NCBI RefSeq assembly: GCF_013426915.1
Contig: NZ_AP023180.1
Span: 1,426,001-1,490,000, forward strand
DNA length: 64,000 nt
Reading direction: 5' to 3'
DNA from: Paraburkholderia sp. PGU19
GTDB taxonomy: Bacteria > Pseudomonadota > Gammaproteobacteria > Burkholderiales > Burkholderiaceae
Below the pieces are notes generated by a model. It was not told the DNA's origin. It ran no database searches and worked only from the letters and a program-made list of their open reading frames with translations. Within the stretch, counting starts at the first letter, position 1. Every line of letters begins with the position of its first letter. The position numbers and the translations under genes were made by a program. Shown here in pieces: positions 7,813 to 15,584 of the stretch.

Positions 7813-8919
7813 ATGGACATGACCGAAATCAAGAAGGCGCTGGCGGAGACGTTCGGCAAGTACGACGAGCGCGTCCAGCGGATTGAGACGAACCTGATCG
7901 ACCTCGCGCAGAAGTACGCGGGCAGGAGCGAATGGCACGGCGACGGCAGTGGCGGCGAAGGTCTCGGCGCACTGGTGACAAAAAGCGACATGCTTGAACG
8001 CTGGAAGAATGGCGATGGCCGTGTCGTACGCACGGAGGTACCGTACGACCTGAAGGCCGCGATCCTCTCGAACGTGGGCAATCCGGCGACGGGCTTCCCG
8101 GTGCCGCCAGACTTTCAGGTCGCAGGGTCGCTTCCCGTGCCGCGCTTCTGGCGCGCGCTGTGGAACCGCCCCACGAGCAGCAATGCGATCGAGACCGTGA
8201 CCGCGACGCCGGGTGGTGCGCCGGGTGCCGATGCCGTCGCCGAGGGTCAACTGAAGCCCGAGGCGGCGCTTTCGTATGGCCCCGCGACAGTGCCGGTCGC
8301 AACCGTTGCGTTCTGGGCGCTATGCTCGCGGCAGCTGATGGAAGACAGCGCGGCGTTCGCGCTGTATCTGGACGGCGAGATGCGCAACGGGCTGGATGCG
8401 AAGATCGATGACGAGGTCATTAACGACACGGGCGTCGCGCCGCACATGAACGGACTCGTGAGCGCATCCACACCGTGGGTGCCCGCCGCTGGGTCGATCG
8501 GCCTCGACACGATGATCAGCACGGTCGTCACGCTGCGCGCGAACGGTGCGAGCAAGGTCGTGATCGGCATCAGCATTGCCGACTATCTCGCGACGATGCT
8601 AGTGAAGTCGACGACCGGCGAGTACGTCATCTCACCCGGTACGAACCTGCTCGCGATGATCGGCGCGGTGCTCGTGCCATGCAGCGCCGTGCCGACCGGC
8701 AATTTCGTTGCCTGCGGCACGCCGGAGGGCTGCTACATCGCTTTGCGGAACGACGTCGTGGTTGAAGTCTCGCGCGAAGACATGGACAACTTCCGCAAGA
8801 ACCTTGTCACGACGCTCGTCGAGGCCCGCATGGCACTAGTTGTGCAGCGAAATTCGCTGTGCCTATATGGCCCGCTCGTACCGACCACGCCACTCGCGAC
8901 AGTATCGAAGTCAGCCTGA
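7813..8919 (+). CDS. Phage major capsid protein, HK97 fold
   Basis: A 368-residue protein with the architecture of HK97-family major capsid proteins. An N-terminal helical, charged scaffolding-like segment (residues 1-45, e.g. KALAETFGKYDERVQRIE) is followed by a Gly/Ser-rich link (DGSGGEG) and then the shell domain, with the characteristic P-domain helix region (SRQLMEDSAAFALYLDGEM) and C-terminal RNDVVVEVSRED plus RMALVVQRNSLCLYGPL. In phages this gene sits with portal, prohead protease and terminase. Here it stands alone and is closed by its own terminator. ATG 7813 is chosen over upstream in-frame starts because of the AAGGAG site. Alternatives: a decayed prophage remnant, or a satellite-encoded capsid that remodels or interferes with a helper phage. 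Confidence 0.85.
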   Translation: MDMTEIKKALAETFGKYDERVQRIETNLIDLAQKYAGRSEWHGDGSGGEGLGALVTKSDMLERWKNGDGRVVRTEVPYDLKAAILSNVGNPATGFPVPPDFQVAGSLPVPRFWRALWNRPTSSNAIETVTATPGGAPGADAVAEGQLKPEAALSYGPATVPVATVAFWALCSRQLMEDSAAFALYLDGEMRNGLDAKIDDEVINDTGVAPHMNGLVSASTPWVPAAGSIGLDTMISTVVTLRANGASKVVIGISIADYLATMLVKSTTGEYVISPGTNLLAMIGAVLVPCSAVPTGNFVACGTPEGCYIALRNDVVVEVSREDMDNFRKNLVTTLVEARMALVVQRNSLCLYGPLVPTTPLATVSKSA

Positions 8920-8958
8920 GTCCATGCCCCATCGGCTGATGCCGGTGGCGTGCTCCTT

Positions 8959-8987
8959 GGCCCGCCTCATCGTCGGCGGGCCTTTTT
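8959..8987 (+). terminator. Rho-independent terminator of the capsid gene
   Basis: GGCCCGCC (8959-8966) and GGCGGGCC (8975-8982) form a perfect 8-bp stem with an 8-base loop, followed by five T (8983-8987). It is 39 bases after the capsid stop and insulates the gene as a single transcript. Confidence 0.9.
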
Positions 8988-9231
8988 CATGCCAGATCAG
9001 TTCACGTCGATTAAGCGCTCTAATGCGACAAGTGACCGCATATGTGAACGACCGTGCGGCTCTACCATTTGAAGCGTGCAATGACGCAAATCAATTGAGA
9101 GCGAAATGTCTTACGTCCATTCAACTCTCGTCGCGATTGCATCCGTCACAAGGTGTTCGAAGTGCAGGAAATCATCCCGATGACATCGACATCTTCTGCG
9201 CGATTGATTGACGCTTGTTTTGGAGTTCGCC
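8988..9231. other. Intergenic, capsid terminator to small exported protein
   Basis: About 240 bases more AT-rich than the flanks, presumably with the promoter for the 9232-9923 gene pair. No motif I can name with confidence. Confidence 0.3.
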
Positions 9232-9561
9232 ATGAAGAAGTTCGTCGTTTTCCTGCTGGCCGCGGCGCTCACCGCGCCCGCCGTCCACGCTTCCGATATC
9301 GCAATTATGAGTAACCGTGATAACGGACTGATCGTACTGACCGATGTCGTTGGCAATTGCGCGACTGGCCGCCGTATCTATGTCACTGGCGCGGGTGGCA
9401 ACGTCCTCGGAGGTGGCTGCTATACGATCGATGACCCTTGGGTCTATGTGCGGTATGACGACGAATCCCAGATCAGGCAGTACCCGTCTGCGAATTTTTC
9501 GCTGACGCCCGCCGGCCGCGCGTACGTAAGCAGAAACACGAACAGCGCGGGGAGCTTGTAA
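9232..9561 (+). CDS. Small exported protein of the mobile element
   Basis: A 109-residue protein with a textbook signal peptide (KKFVVFLLAAALTAPAVHA, residues 2-20) and a mature part of about 88 residues containing two Cys (GNCATGRR and GGGCYTID) that could form one disulphide. The chain is rich in Gly, Tyr and beta-type segments. The start is ATG 9232, since the open frame's extra eight residues upstream would spoil the signal peptide. It precedes the superinfection-immunity-like gene by 90 bases on the same strand, so the two may be a lysogenic-conversion pair acting at the cell envelope. No family recognised. Confidence 0.65.
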   Translation: MKKFVVFLLAAALTAPAVHASDIAIMSNRDNGLIVLTDVVGNCATGRRIYVTGAGGNVLGGGCYTIDDPWVYVRYDDESQIRQYPSANFSLTPAGRAYVSRNTNSAGSL

Positions 9562-9650
9562 TCAACGGAATCGGCGGGAAAGCGTCGAACGACGCGGAAC
9601 CGAACGAGCATCGACACCGCCCGGTGCGCATCGGGCACAGGGAACGCATC

Positions 9651-9923
9651 ATGGAACATTCGGGCTATTGGTTGCACTTGCTGGTGGCAAATTGGCCACT
9701 TGTAGTGGCGGTGCTGGTGGTGCTCCACTTCGTGCCGTCCGTGGTGGCTGCGCTTCGCGACCACCACCACTTAGCCGCCATCTTCGCGCTGAACATTCTT
9801 TTGGGCTGGACATTTCTTGGCTGGACCATCGCGCTTGTCTGGTCGCTCATGAATCAACGGAACCAGGAGCCGCCACTGGCTGGCGACGTACAGGCGCGAC
9901 ACGAACCGACGTTTCGGGCATAG
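9651..9923 (+). CDS. Superinfection immunity-like membrane protein
   Basis: A 90-residue inner-membrane protein with two hydrophobic segments (residues 12-33 and 44-66). The second carries ALNILLGWTFLGWTIALVW, which matches the conserved core of the Imm/superinfection immunity family known from T4 Imm, where the protein blocks DNA injection by related phages. A short charged tail follows. ATG 9651 is preferred to GTG 9624 because an AGGGAA site precedes it and the longer form adds nine charged residues. In this element it would protect the host from, or modulate, an incoming or helper phage. The family match is from memory of the motif. Confidence 0.75.
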   Translation: MEHSGYWLHLLVANWPLVVAVLVVLHFVPSVVAALRDHHHLAAIFALNILLGWTFLGWTIALVWSLMNQRNQEPPLAGDVQARHEPTFRA

Positions 9924-10066
9924 CTCAACATGTCCTGCAACGCCACGCCCGCCTGAAGTCAGTCTGACCCTCTTGCGTGCGCCGTTCACCACGCGCGGCG
10001 CGCATCCGGCCCCCCGGCGCGGCGGGCCGCAGGAAAGCCGCGCGATGTCCGTTGAACGAGCACAGA

Positions 10067-11479
10067 TCAGACTTGATGCTCGTTGTTCGTCCAATCTGGT
10101 TTCATCGTGTTTGATGCCGCAATAAGTTGCAGCGCTTCATCAAATGCGCCATCCGGGTCGAGAGGAAACTTGGCTTCATTGTCCAGGAGCCACTGGATAT
10201 TTTCCTGTGCAGCCACGAGGACTCTGTTCGACTTCGCAAAAGCGTCGATATTGGCATCGAGGTTGGCTTTCGGCTGCCGACATACGAGCATCGCGATTAC
10301 AGTCGTCACGTGCCCGCTTCGTTTCAGCGCCGTTTCAAGCTCGGCGCGGCGATCCACAAGCTTCCCTATCTTCGCACTGACGTCACTGACCTTGATCGTG
10401 CATTCGATGAGAACCAGTCGACCGCTCGTTGTAGTGACAACGATATCTGGAGCGTCCGTTTCTAACGGTTGAACAGAAGTGAATCCGCGAGTGAACAACA
10501 GGGCCGCGACTCCAGTTTCGAACTTTCTTCCGTCTTCTTCCAAGAGCGCCTTGCGCATTTGCTTGAGGTTGGGATCAAAGGTGCGAAACGTGAGCAGCCT
10601 CTGATTTCGAGCTTTGGCTGGATCAGATACGAACTGCCGGCGAACCATGGCCGGGCCTATCATAAGAACGACAAGTACGGCATCGGCATTGACGACGTCG
10701 ATCTCAGCGACAGCCTGCAGGAAACCTTCGACGCCGGTCCACTTCAGGCGATCCGCAACTTGCATGCGTGCAACTCCGATGCCCGGGACAACACGTAGAG
10801 CTAATCGCACCCCGCTCGGATCGAAACTTGGAACGGCCTTAAGCTCGATCTTTAGTTTGTCGTCCGAGAGTTCGAGAAACGATATGTCTACGGGTGGACT
10901 AACTCGCAAATCGATATATGGAGAGCCCTTGCTGTTTACCGGCAGATTGAGGCCGAACCAACCTGCCACATCGTTCAACCCATCGAATGGCGGCTCTGCC
11001 AACCGTAACTTATTGTCGAGCAGCGCCAGTTCCTGTACAGAGAAGTCGTTGATATAAGGGAACGACTGCACGGACAAGTGCGGCTGGAAGAACCACTGAT
11101 CCCGGCCGTTTTCCGATGTCACCGTTCGCGTACCCTTTTCGAACGCGACTGAATCACCGCTGCCAAACCGAAGGGTTCCAGCCGCTGCGTCTCTCAGTAT
11201 CTGCACAGCTTCGTGTTTGTGTTCGAGTTGCTTTTGAATTTGCTCAACTATCAGACCATCGGCCCGCACAGATACTGTGTAGTCGTTTGGCGGCTTCAGT
11301 GGAAAGAGTGCAACGGATGCGGCCCAAATGTGGTTTGGCTCCCCATTCGACCGAGCAATGATTCGCTGATCCAGGTAGTAGCCGTCGCTCAGCCACGCCT
11401 CCACGGCGTGAAAAAATGAATCGGTTGCCAGTTCGGCTGCTGTCGAGCCTGTCGGTCTACCGTAGGGATCCGCCAACAT
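10067..11479 (-). CDS. Unknown protein with a degenerate PD-(D/E)XK nuclease-like region
   Basis: A 470-residue soluble protein with no signal peptide or membrane segment. I do not recognise the first 310 residues. Residues 316-380 look like a restriction-endonuclease-like fold: helix with Glu321 (GRKFETGVAALLFTRGF), Asp345 in APDIVV, then beta strand GRLVLIECTIK with Glu359 where the ExK motif belongs. The usual Lys is Thr361, with Lys363 two places on, so catalysis may use a shifted Lys or be lost. A long helix rich in Arg/Glu follows. In an integrated phage-related element, a nuclease-like orphan of this size is a candidate anti-phage gene. It is transcribed toward the immunity-like gene, and its stop is 143 bases from that gene's stop. 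ATG 11479 has a GGAG site about ten bases upstream. Confidence 0.6.
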   Translation of the reverse strand: MLADPYGRPTGSTAAELATDSFFHAVEAWLSDGYYLDQRIIARSNGEPNHIWAASVALFPLKPPNDYTVSVRADGLIVEQIQKQLEHKHEAVQILRDAAAGTLRFGSGDSVAFEKGTRTVTSENGRDQWFFQPHLSVQSFPYINDFSVQELALLDNKLRLAEPPFDGLNDVAGWFGLNLPVNSKGSPYIDLRVSPPVDISFLELSDDKLKIELKAVPSFDPSGVRLALRVVPGIGVARMQVADRLKWTGVEGFLQAVAEIDVVNADAVLVVLMIGPAMVRRQFVSDPAKARNQRLLTFRTFDPNLKQMRKALLEEDGRKFETGVAALLFTRGFTSVQPLETDAPDIVVTTTSGRLVLIECTIKVSDVSAKIGKLVDRRAELETALKRSGHVTTVIAMLVCRQPKANLDANIDAFAKSNRVLVAAQENIQWLLDNEAKFPLDPDGAFDEALQLIAASNTMKPDWTNNEHQV

Positions 11480-11698
11480 AGATCATTCGCTCCAAAAAGG
11501 ACTACTCCACTAGTGCTGCGTTTCACTTCAGCATCGGAAACTAGGTCGAGCGGCGGAAGGGAGTTTGTGAGAAAACGACAAACACGTCGTGCTTCCGAGT
11601 TGGTCCCACAGCCCGCTATCAGTGATCGACCGCAAGTCTATCCCATGACGCGCCGCGCACGAAACCTCAGGCCCGGACCTCGGGAAAGTGCATTGACC

Positions 11699-12085
11699 TC
11701 AATGCACGGTGATGCTCGTGGTGCCTGCGTCCTGTCCGCCGCCACCCGTAGACTCGAAGGCATCGAGGATGTCGACGAGCGTGCGGACGCCCGCGCAGGC
11801 CGCGCGTCGCCGACCGGCCTTCGCTCTGCGCTCACGCCTCGCCTGCGCTGCCGTGAGGCTGCCGTGCTCCTCGCACAAGCCGAGCACGAAGCACCCGAAC
11901 GCCTCGAACTGGGAGGCGTCGGCCATCACCGCGTGCAGGGCGGCGAACGTCCCGGCACAGAACGCGCGCATGCCTTCAGCGGGTCCCGTGTACGGGACTG
12001 TCCGGTGAACCTGCGCGAAGGTGAGCAACTGGCACGCCGCGCGCAACGTGGCAGGCGCTTCGGGATCGTCGATGGGGCTGGTCAT
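11699..12085 (-). CDS. Hypothetical protein in the replication module
   Basis: A 128-residue Ala-rich, probably all-helical protein with a basic segment (AQARRERRAKAGRRRAA, about residues 79-95) that could contact nucleic acid and a Gly-rich tail. It lies 16 bases downstream of the gene ending at 12102 on the same strand and probably belongs to the transcript that starts at the replication-like gene. ATG at 12085. No known family. Confidence 0.55.
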   Translation of the reverse strand: MTSPIDDPEAPATLRAACQLLTFAQVHRTVPYTGPAEGMRAFCAGTFAALHAVMADASQFEAFGCFVLGLCEEHGSLTAAQARRERRAKAGRRRAACAGVRTLVDILDAFESTGGGGQDAGTTSITVH

Positions 12086-12101
12086 GATGTCTCTCCTGCG
12101 G

Positions 12102-12431
12102 TCAGTGCATCGTGGAACTGCCTGGGTCGGGAATGCTCACGACTTCGGGCTGGGCGGGCTCGGGCTTGCGGCCTTCCGTGATGTCGTACATGGCTCGCGC
12201 GATCGCGGCCCCGCTGGGACGCCTGTTTTTCGCAAGACGCGCCTTCGCCACCGGATAGGCTTCGCGCACCGTACGGGCAGTTGCGCCGTGTCGGATCAGT
12301 TCCCCGAGGTGTTGGCGCAGGGTGCCCAGTTCGACCTTGCTGGCCATCCAACTACACAGTCCCTCGTCGCAGAGTGAGCGGAACGCTGCAACCAATTCGT
12401 CGACGGTCGCCTGCCCCGATCCATTCGTCAT
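12102..12431 (-). CDS. Hypothetical protein in the replication module
   Basis: A 109-residue helical protein (VDELVAAFRSLCDEGL, TLRQHLGELIRHG, TVREAYPVAKARLAKNRR) starting at ATG 12431 after a GAGGGTGGG ribosome site. The frame stays open upstream to 12722, through the iterons and the AT-rich 12-bp repeats, but those added residues are encoded by repeat DNA and are unlikely to be translated from there. It lies between the origin-like array and the 11699 gene and is co-oriented with them, suggesting a role in replication or copy control. That is inference from position. Confidence 0.55.
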   Translation of the reverse strand: MTNGSGQATVDELVAAFRSLCDEGLCSWMASKVELGTLRQHLGELIRHGATARTVREAYPVAKARLAKNRRPSGAAIARAMYDITEGRKPEPAQPEVVSIPDPGSSTMH

Positions 12432-12611
12432 CCGCCCACCCTCTTTTTGCGCAGCGCGTTGCAAAACGCGCTGTTGCTGCACATGCTCACCGCTCGCGCG
12501 CGTAGGTACTGCGACCGTCGGTGGTGAAGTTGAAGCCGTAACCGCACACGGGGCGTGTGCGGCGCGACTAGCCGGCCCGGCGATGAGGGCCCCTGAATAT
12601 TCCCCTGCTTT

Positions 12612-12641
12612 TAAACCATGCTGTAAACCCTGCTTTAAACC
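12612..12641. repeat. AT-rich 12-bp repeats, candidate DNA-unwinding element
   Basis: TAAACC begins at 12612, 12624 and TAAAC at 12636, an exact 12-base period within TTTTAAACCATGCTGTAAAC and its continuation. It is one of the most AT-rich spots in the element and directly adjoins the iteron array, the arrangement seen in iteron-type plasmid origins. Confidence 0.6.
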
Positions 12642-12656
12642 CTTGTCCCTCACGGT

Positions 12657-12732
12657 GAGGGAGCGTGGAGGGTCATTTGAGGGAGCGTGACCCTCGCCGT
12701 GAGGGAGCGTGACCCTCACCATGAGGGAGCGT
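12657..12732. repeat. Four 22-bp direct repeats (iterons)
   Basis: The core GAGGGAGCGT starts at 12657, 12679, 12701 and 12723: four copies at an exact 22-base period, two helical turns. Inside each unit, CCCTCRCC and GAGGG add local dyad symmetry. The first unit lies past the stop of the replication-like gene and the others overlap its 3' end. Confidence 0.75.
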
Positions 12733-13215
12733 CGAGCCGTTCGCGCCCGTGACGCTCCCTCTGTGTGAGGGTGCGTCGCTGTCCACGCTCCCTCTGTGTG
12801 AGGGTGCGTCGCTGTGCTTCGCGCGGTACTTTTCGCGGATTGTCCTGAAGCGTGCCTGACTCCGCGCCTGACGTTCTTCCCACGGTTCGGGTGGCGGGTA
12901 GGCAGCGGCGATGCGTTCAGCCTGTATCCGATAAACCTTCGTGCCCATTTTCCCGATTACGTCGCCGGTCCATTGCAGGATGTCGAACTTGCGCAATTCG
13001 GCGAAGATGCGTTCGACTGTGGCGACGCCGAGCCGCGTATGATGTGCGACCCATTCGACGGACGGGTACACAAGGCAATCGTCGTCCTTCACAAGTCGCC
13101 CGAGCCGGACAAGCACCAGCATCCTGTTGGCGTCCGGCGCATGATCCTCTGCCGCGCGGATGATCAACTCGGCTGCGCTCGGGTTCTCCGCATCCACCTT
13201 GCGACCGGCGCTCAT
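12673..13215 (-). CDS. HTH replication-initiator-like protein
   Basis: A 180-residue cytosolic protein. Residues 15-95 form a winged-helix domain of the HTH_36 kind found in phage and plasmid replication proteins (LVLVRLGRLVKDDDCLVYPS, VEWVAHHTRLGVATVERIFA, FDILQWTG). The tail (residues 130-180) is repetitive and basic, with SDAPSHRGSV twice and PHGEGHAPSRRGS, because the coding DNA is the iteron array. Overlap of the initiator gene with its own binding sites is known for small replicons. The ATG at 13215 has a GGGGGC-like site. No primase or helicase domain is present, so it would recruit host machinery. Function is inferred from domain and repeats. Confidence 0.65.
   Translation of the reverse strand: MSAGRKVDAENPSAAELIIRAAEDHAPDANRMLVLVRLGRLVKDDDCLVYPSVEWVAHHTRLGVATVERIFAELRKFDILQWTGDVIGKMGTKVYRIQAERIAAAYPPPEPWEERQARSQARFRTIREKYRAKHSDAPSHRGSVDSDAPSHRGSVTGANGSTLPHGEGHAPSRRGSRSLK
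12752..12817. repeat. Two 33-bp repeats with inverted iteron cores
   Basis: ACGCTCCCTC, the reverse complement of the iteron core, starts at 12752 and 12785 within two nearly identical 33-base units (three helical turns). They encode the tandem peptide SDAPSHRGSV in the replication-like protein, so protein-coding and binding-site functions appear to overlap. Confidence 0.7.
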
Positions 13216-13309
13216 GACTGCCCCCGCATGGCTTGCGAACAGCGACGGCGTGGCTTATGCTGGCCTCGCGTGCCGTCAGGTACGTTCGATAGTTGTGCGA
13301 TGCAATCCG

Positions 13310-13336
13310 CGCCCGCTGCGCCACGGCGGGCGTTTT
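13310..13336 (+). terminator. GC hairpin with T-run on the plus strand
   Basis: CGCCCGC (13310-13316) pairs with GCGGGCG (13326-13332), followed by TTTT. The neighbouring genes read on the minus strand, so this would stop antisense transcription through the AlpA-like/replication boundary. Confidence 0.4.
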
Positions 13337-13358
13337 CATGTGTGGGCATGGCGGGACC

Positions 13359-13718
13359 TTACCGGGTGCGCGCTGCCGCCTTCGCCGCGAAGCGCTCGCG
13401 CTTCTCGCGCTCCGCCTGTTCGGCACGCATGCGCACGTACGCGCGCATGGGACCGCGCATCCAGTACCGGTACTTGCCGCGCAGGCGAATCGGCGCGGGG
13501 AATTCCGGGTCGCTGTCAATCAGACGCCAGAGCGTCGCAATCGAGATGCCGCCAAGCATGGCCATCGTCTCGCCGGTATCGATCAGCGTGAGGTCGTCAT
13601 CGGTCAGCGCGCTGGTGCCCGTCGCTTCAGCGGACATGGCTGGCGGTGCATTTTCTGCACGAGGCTTGCGCGGACGTCCCGGTCTGCGCCTCTGGGTAGT
13701 GGCTTGCGGTTCACTCAT
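13359..13718 (-). CDS. AlpA-like excisionase/transcriptional regulator
   Basis: A 119-residue DNA-binding protein. An N-terminal AT-hook-like stretch (RRRPGRPRKPR, residues 10-20) precedes a MerR-type helix-turn-helix of the AlpA family: LIDTGETMAMLGGISIATLW followed by RLIDSDPEFPAPIRLRGKYRYW. AlpA proteins act as excisionase-like activators of integrase genes in P4-type satellites and other islands. The gene lies between the integrase and the replication-like gene on the same strand, with a CTGCAC/GTGCAG dyad 11 bases upstream of the ATG that may be an autoregulatory operator. The basic C-terminal helix (QAEREKRERFAAKAAARTR) is longer than usual. Confidence 0.8.
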   Translation of the reverse strand: MSEPQATTQRRRPGRPRKPRAENAPPAMSAEATGTSALTDDDLTLIDTGETMAMLGGISIATLWRLIDSDPEFPAPIRLRGKYRYWMRGPMRAYVRMRAEQAEREKRERFAAKAAARTR

Positions 13719-13728
13719 GGCTCTCTCC

Positions 13729-13746
13729 CTGCACGTTGATGTGCAG
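13729..13746. promoter_or_regulatory. Dyad upstream of the AlpA-like gene
   Basis: CTGCAC and GTGCAG separated by GTTGAT, just upstream of the minus-strand start at 13718. Candidate operator for autoregulation. Confidence 0.4.
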
Positions 13747-14014
13747 CACTTTGTTCTGTTGCGTTGTGCAAAGATTAGAGCCGGTGTGGGCGTCTTTCAA
13801 GCGGGTGGTTGCGGCCGCCACGAGAAGGAAATTCCAAGGGCTGACGGTTGTGACCCGGTCGTGAACAGCGGAACGTCATCTTCCAATGACTTACGATGAA
13901 CCCGGTTTCCTTGAACCCAAAGTAACAATCACGCTACGCGAGACGGCATGTAGCCTGGATGCCGTCGTATGGTGTGTGAACGAGGCGACCGGTCGCAATG
14001 CGTTCCCGGAAGTG

Positions 14015-14077
14015 GTCTAACGCGTCTAACGCGTCTAACGCGTCTAACGTGTCTAATGTGTCTAATGTGTCTAATGC
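14015..14077. repeat. Seven tandem copies of a 9-bp unit
   Basis: GTCTAACGC three times, GTCTAACGT once, GTCTAATGT twice and GTCTAATGC once, with no gaps, 63 bases in all. It lies in the 470-base space between the integrase stop and the AlpA-like gene. Drift from CG to TG along the array looks like progressive mutation. It may bind Int/Xis or be a variable-number repeat. Confidence 0.85.
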
Positions 14078-14191
14078 TATTGAACGAGGGTTCAACGAGC
14101 GACCTGTTGTACGCGCAGCGGATCGCGTAGATGAAAATTGTTATTTCTTATGCGTGGGGCGCGCAACGCCCCGCTGCGATGACAGCCGCGT

Positions 14192-15412
14192 TTAGCGCGC
14201 CGCCGTGAATGGCAGCACGTCGGCGGCGGGGGAGTCAAGGAAGTCGGCCCAGCGCTGCATCAGTGGCACGCGCTGCTCGAAAAACCGCGTCCGCTCGTAG
14301 ACCTTCCGGACGTCGCCACGCGAGTCGTGCGCCAGCACGCTTTCAGCGACATCGGATGGCGTCGCGGTCGTCTCGCTGATCCACGTGCGCAGGCTTGAAC
14401 GCAGACCGTGTGGCGTGCATTCGCCCAGATCCCCGGCGATCGCGGACAGCGTGTCCCGCAGCACGGTCCCGCTGATTTCCTTGCCCTTCGCGGACATGAA
14501 CACAAGGTCATCGGCCCGGTGAGCACCGGGCAAGGCTTTGAGTAACTCGATTGCCTGATCGCTAAGTGGCACCCAATGTTCCTTGCGGCCTTTCATGCGT
14601 GGACCCGGCACGCGCCACGTGCGGCTGTCGAGGTCAATTTCCTTCCACGTCGCACCGCCCGCCTCACGCGAGCGCACGCCCGTGAGTGCGAGATACATCA
14701 ACAGAGGCGCGGCGGGACTGGTGTCGGCGCGCAGTCGCGCCATCAGCGCGGGCATCGCCGTCCAGTGAAGTGCGGCGCGATGCGTCGTAGCAGCCTTCGC
14801 GGCAGGGAGCAGGTGTTGCAGATGATCGTCCCATCTTGCCGGGTTCGGTCCCTGACGGCTGCCACGGCTCGTCGCCCAGTCAAGAATCGATTCGATGCGC
14901 CCCCGCAGTTGCGCGGCGGTCGCGTTTTTTTTCATCCACAGCGGTTCGAGCGTGCGCAGCACGTCCGTAGTTTCAATCGTGGCCACGTCCAGCGCGAGCA
15001 GCGGCTTCGCGTGCAGACGGATCGAGCCCGTCCACGCGGTGATGTTGCTCTGGCTCCAGTCAGGCGAACGCAGCGCGACGTACTGTGTGGCTGCCGCGAG
15101 GAACGTGAGCCTGAGGTCGGCGTCGCGCTGCGCGGTCCTGCGCGCGTTCGACTTTTCGGCCAGCGGATCCTTGCCCGCTGCGAGCAGACGGCGCGCTTCG
15201 CCGGCCTTCACCCGTGCCTCGGACAATGGCACGGCGTTGAGACTGCCGAGGCCCATCTCGCGACTGCGTCCATGCAGCGTGTACTTGAACAGCCACGATT
15301 TCGTCAGGGCGGGTGATACCTGCAAATGCAGGTTACCGCCGTCGGCGTAGCATCCGGGTGTGGCGACGGATTTGACTGCCTGTGCGGTCAGGCGATGGGT
15401 AGTGCGTGGCAT
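14192..15412 (-). CDS. Tyrosine integrase (DUF4102/P4-type)
   Basis: A 406-residue site-specific recombinase that inserts and excises the element. The N-terminal 90 residues are the Arm-DNA-binding domain (DUF4102; GGNLHLQVSPALTKSWLFKY), then come a core-binding domain (about 100-200) and the catalytic domain with Arg247 (LTGVRSREAG), His335 and Arg338 (TPHGLRSSLR), His362 (LAHDSRG) and the nucleophile Tyr372 (VYERTRFF). All active-site residues are present, so the enzyme should be active. The ATG at 15412 is preferred to an in-frame start at 15433. It starts 173 bases inside the right end, the usual position next to attP. Relatives mostly target tRNA genes, but here the target appears to be a palindromic repeat. 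Confidence 0.92.
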   Translation of the reverse strand: MPRTTHRLTAQAVKSVATPGCYADGGNLHLQVSPALTKSWLFKYTLHGRSREMGLGSLNAVPLSEARVKAGEARRLLAAGKDPLAEKSNARRTAQRDADLRLTFLAAATQYVALRSPDWSQSNITAWTGSIRLHAKPLLALDVATIETTDVLRTLEPLWMKKNATAAQLRGRIESILDWATSRGSRQGPNPARWDDHLQHLLPAAKAATTHRAALHWTAMPALMARLRADTSPAAPLLMYLALTGVRSREAGGATWKEIDLDSRTWRVPGPRMKGRKEHWVPLSDQAIELLKALPGAHRADDLVFMSAKGKEISGTVLRDTLSAIAGDLGECTPHGLRSSLRTWISETTATPSDVAESVLAHDSRGDVRKVYERTRFFEQRVPLMQRWADFLDSPAADVLPFTAAR

Positions 15413-15584
15413 GAGGGCTCCCGTTCGGCCCAACCCCTGTTTCTACCCCCGTCATTTTCTGAGCGGATTTGAACTGAGTTGAGCGAGATTGAATCGGGAT
15501 AATTGTATCAAACCCTTTACAGGCAAGGCTTTGAAGGCACTCAGACCCGATCAGTCTCACTCAGAGAATAGCCCGCTTCTGTTT

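Noticed and set aside
12917..13519. A 200-codon minus-strand frame overlapping the replication-like and AlpA-like genes
   Set aside because: Out of frame with two better supported genes and without homology signals.
14015..14077. CRISPR-like array
   Set aside because: The 9-bp units have no spacers and no cas genes are nearby.
7003..15453. Shared 11-mer CTACCCCCGTC near 7010 and 15443, considered as attachment cores
   Set aside because: The intact repeat at 16.1 kb places the true junctions at CCGCCGC (6927/15585); the 11-mer lies inside the element and may be chance or an integrase arm site.
15413..15584. A tRNA gene as integration target
   Set aside because: No cloverleaf could be drawn at the right end; the flanks match the palindromic repeat instead.
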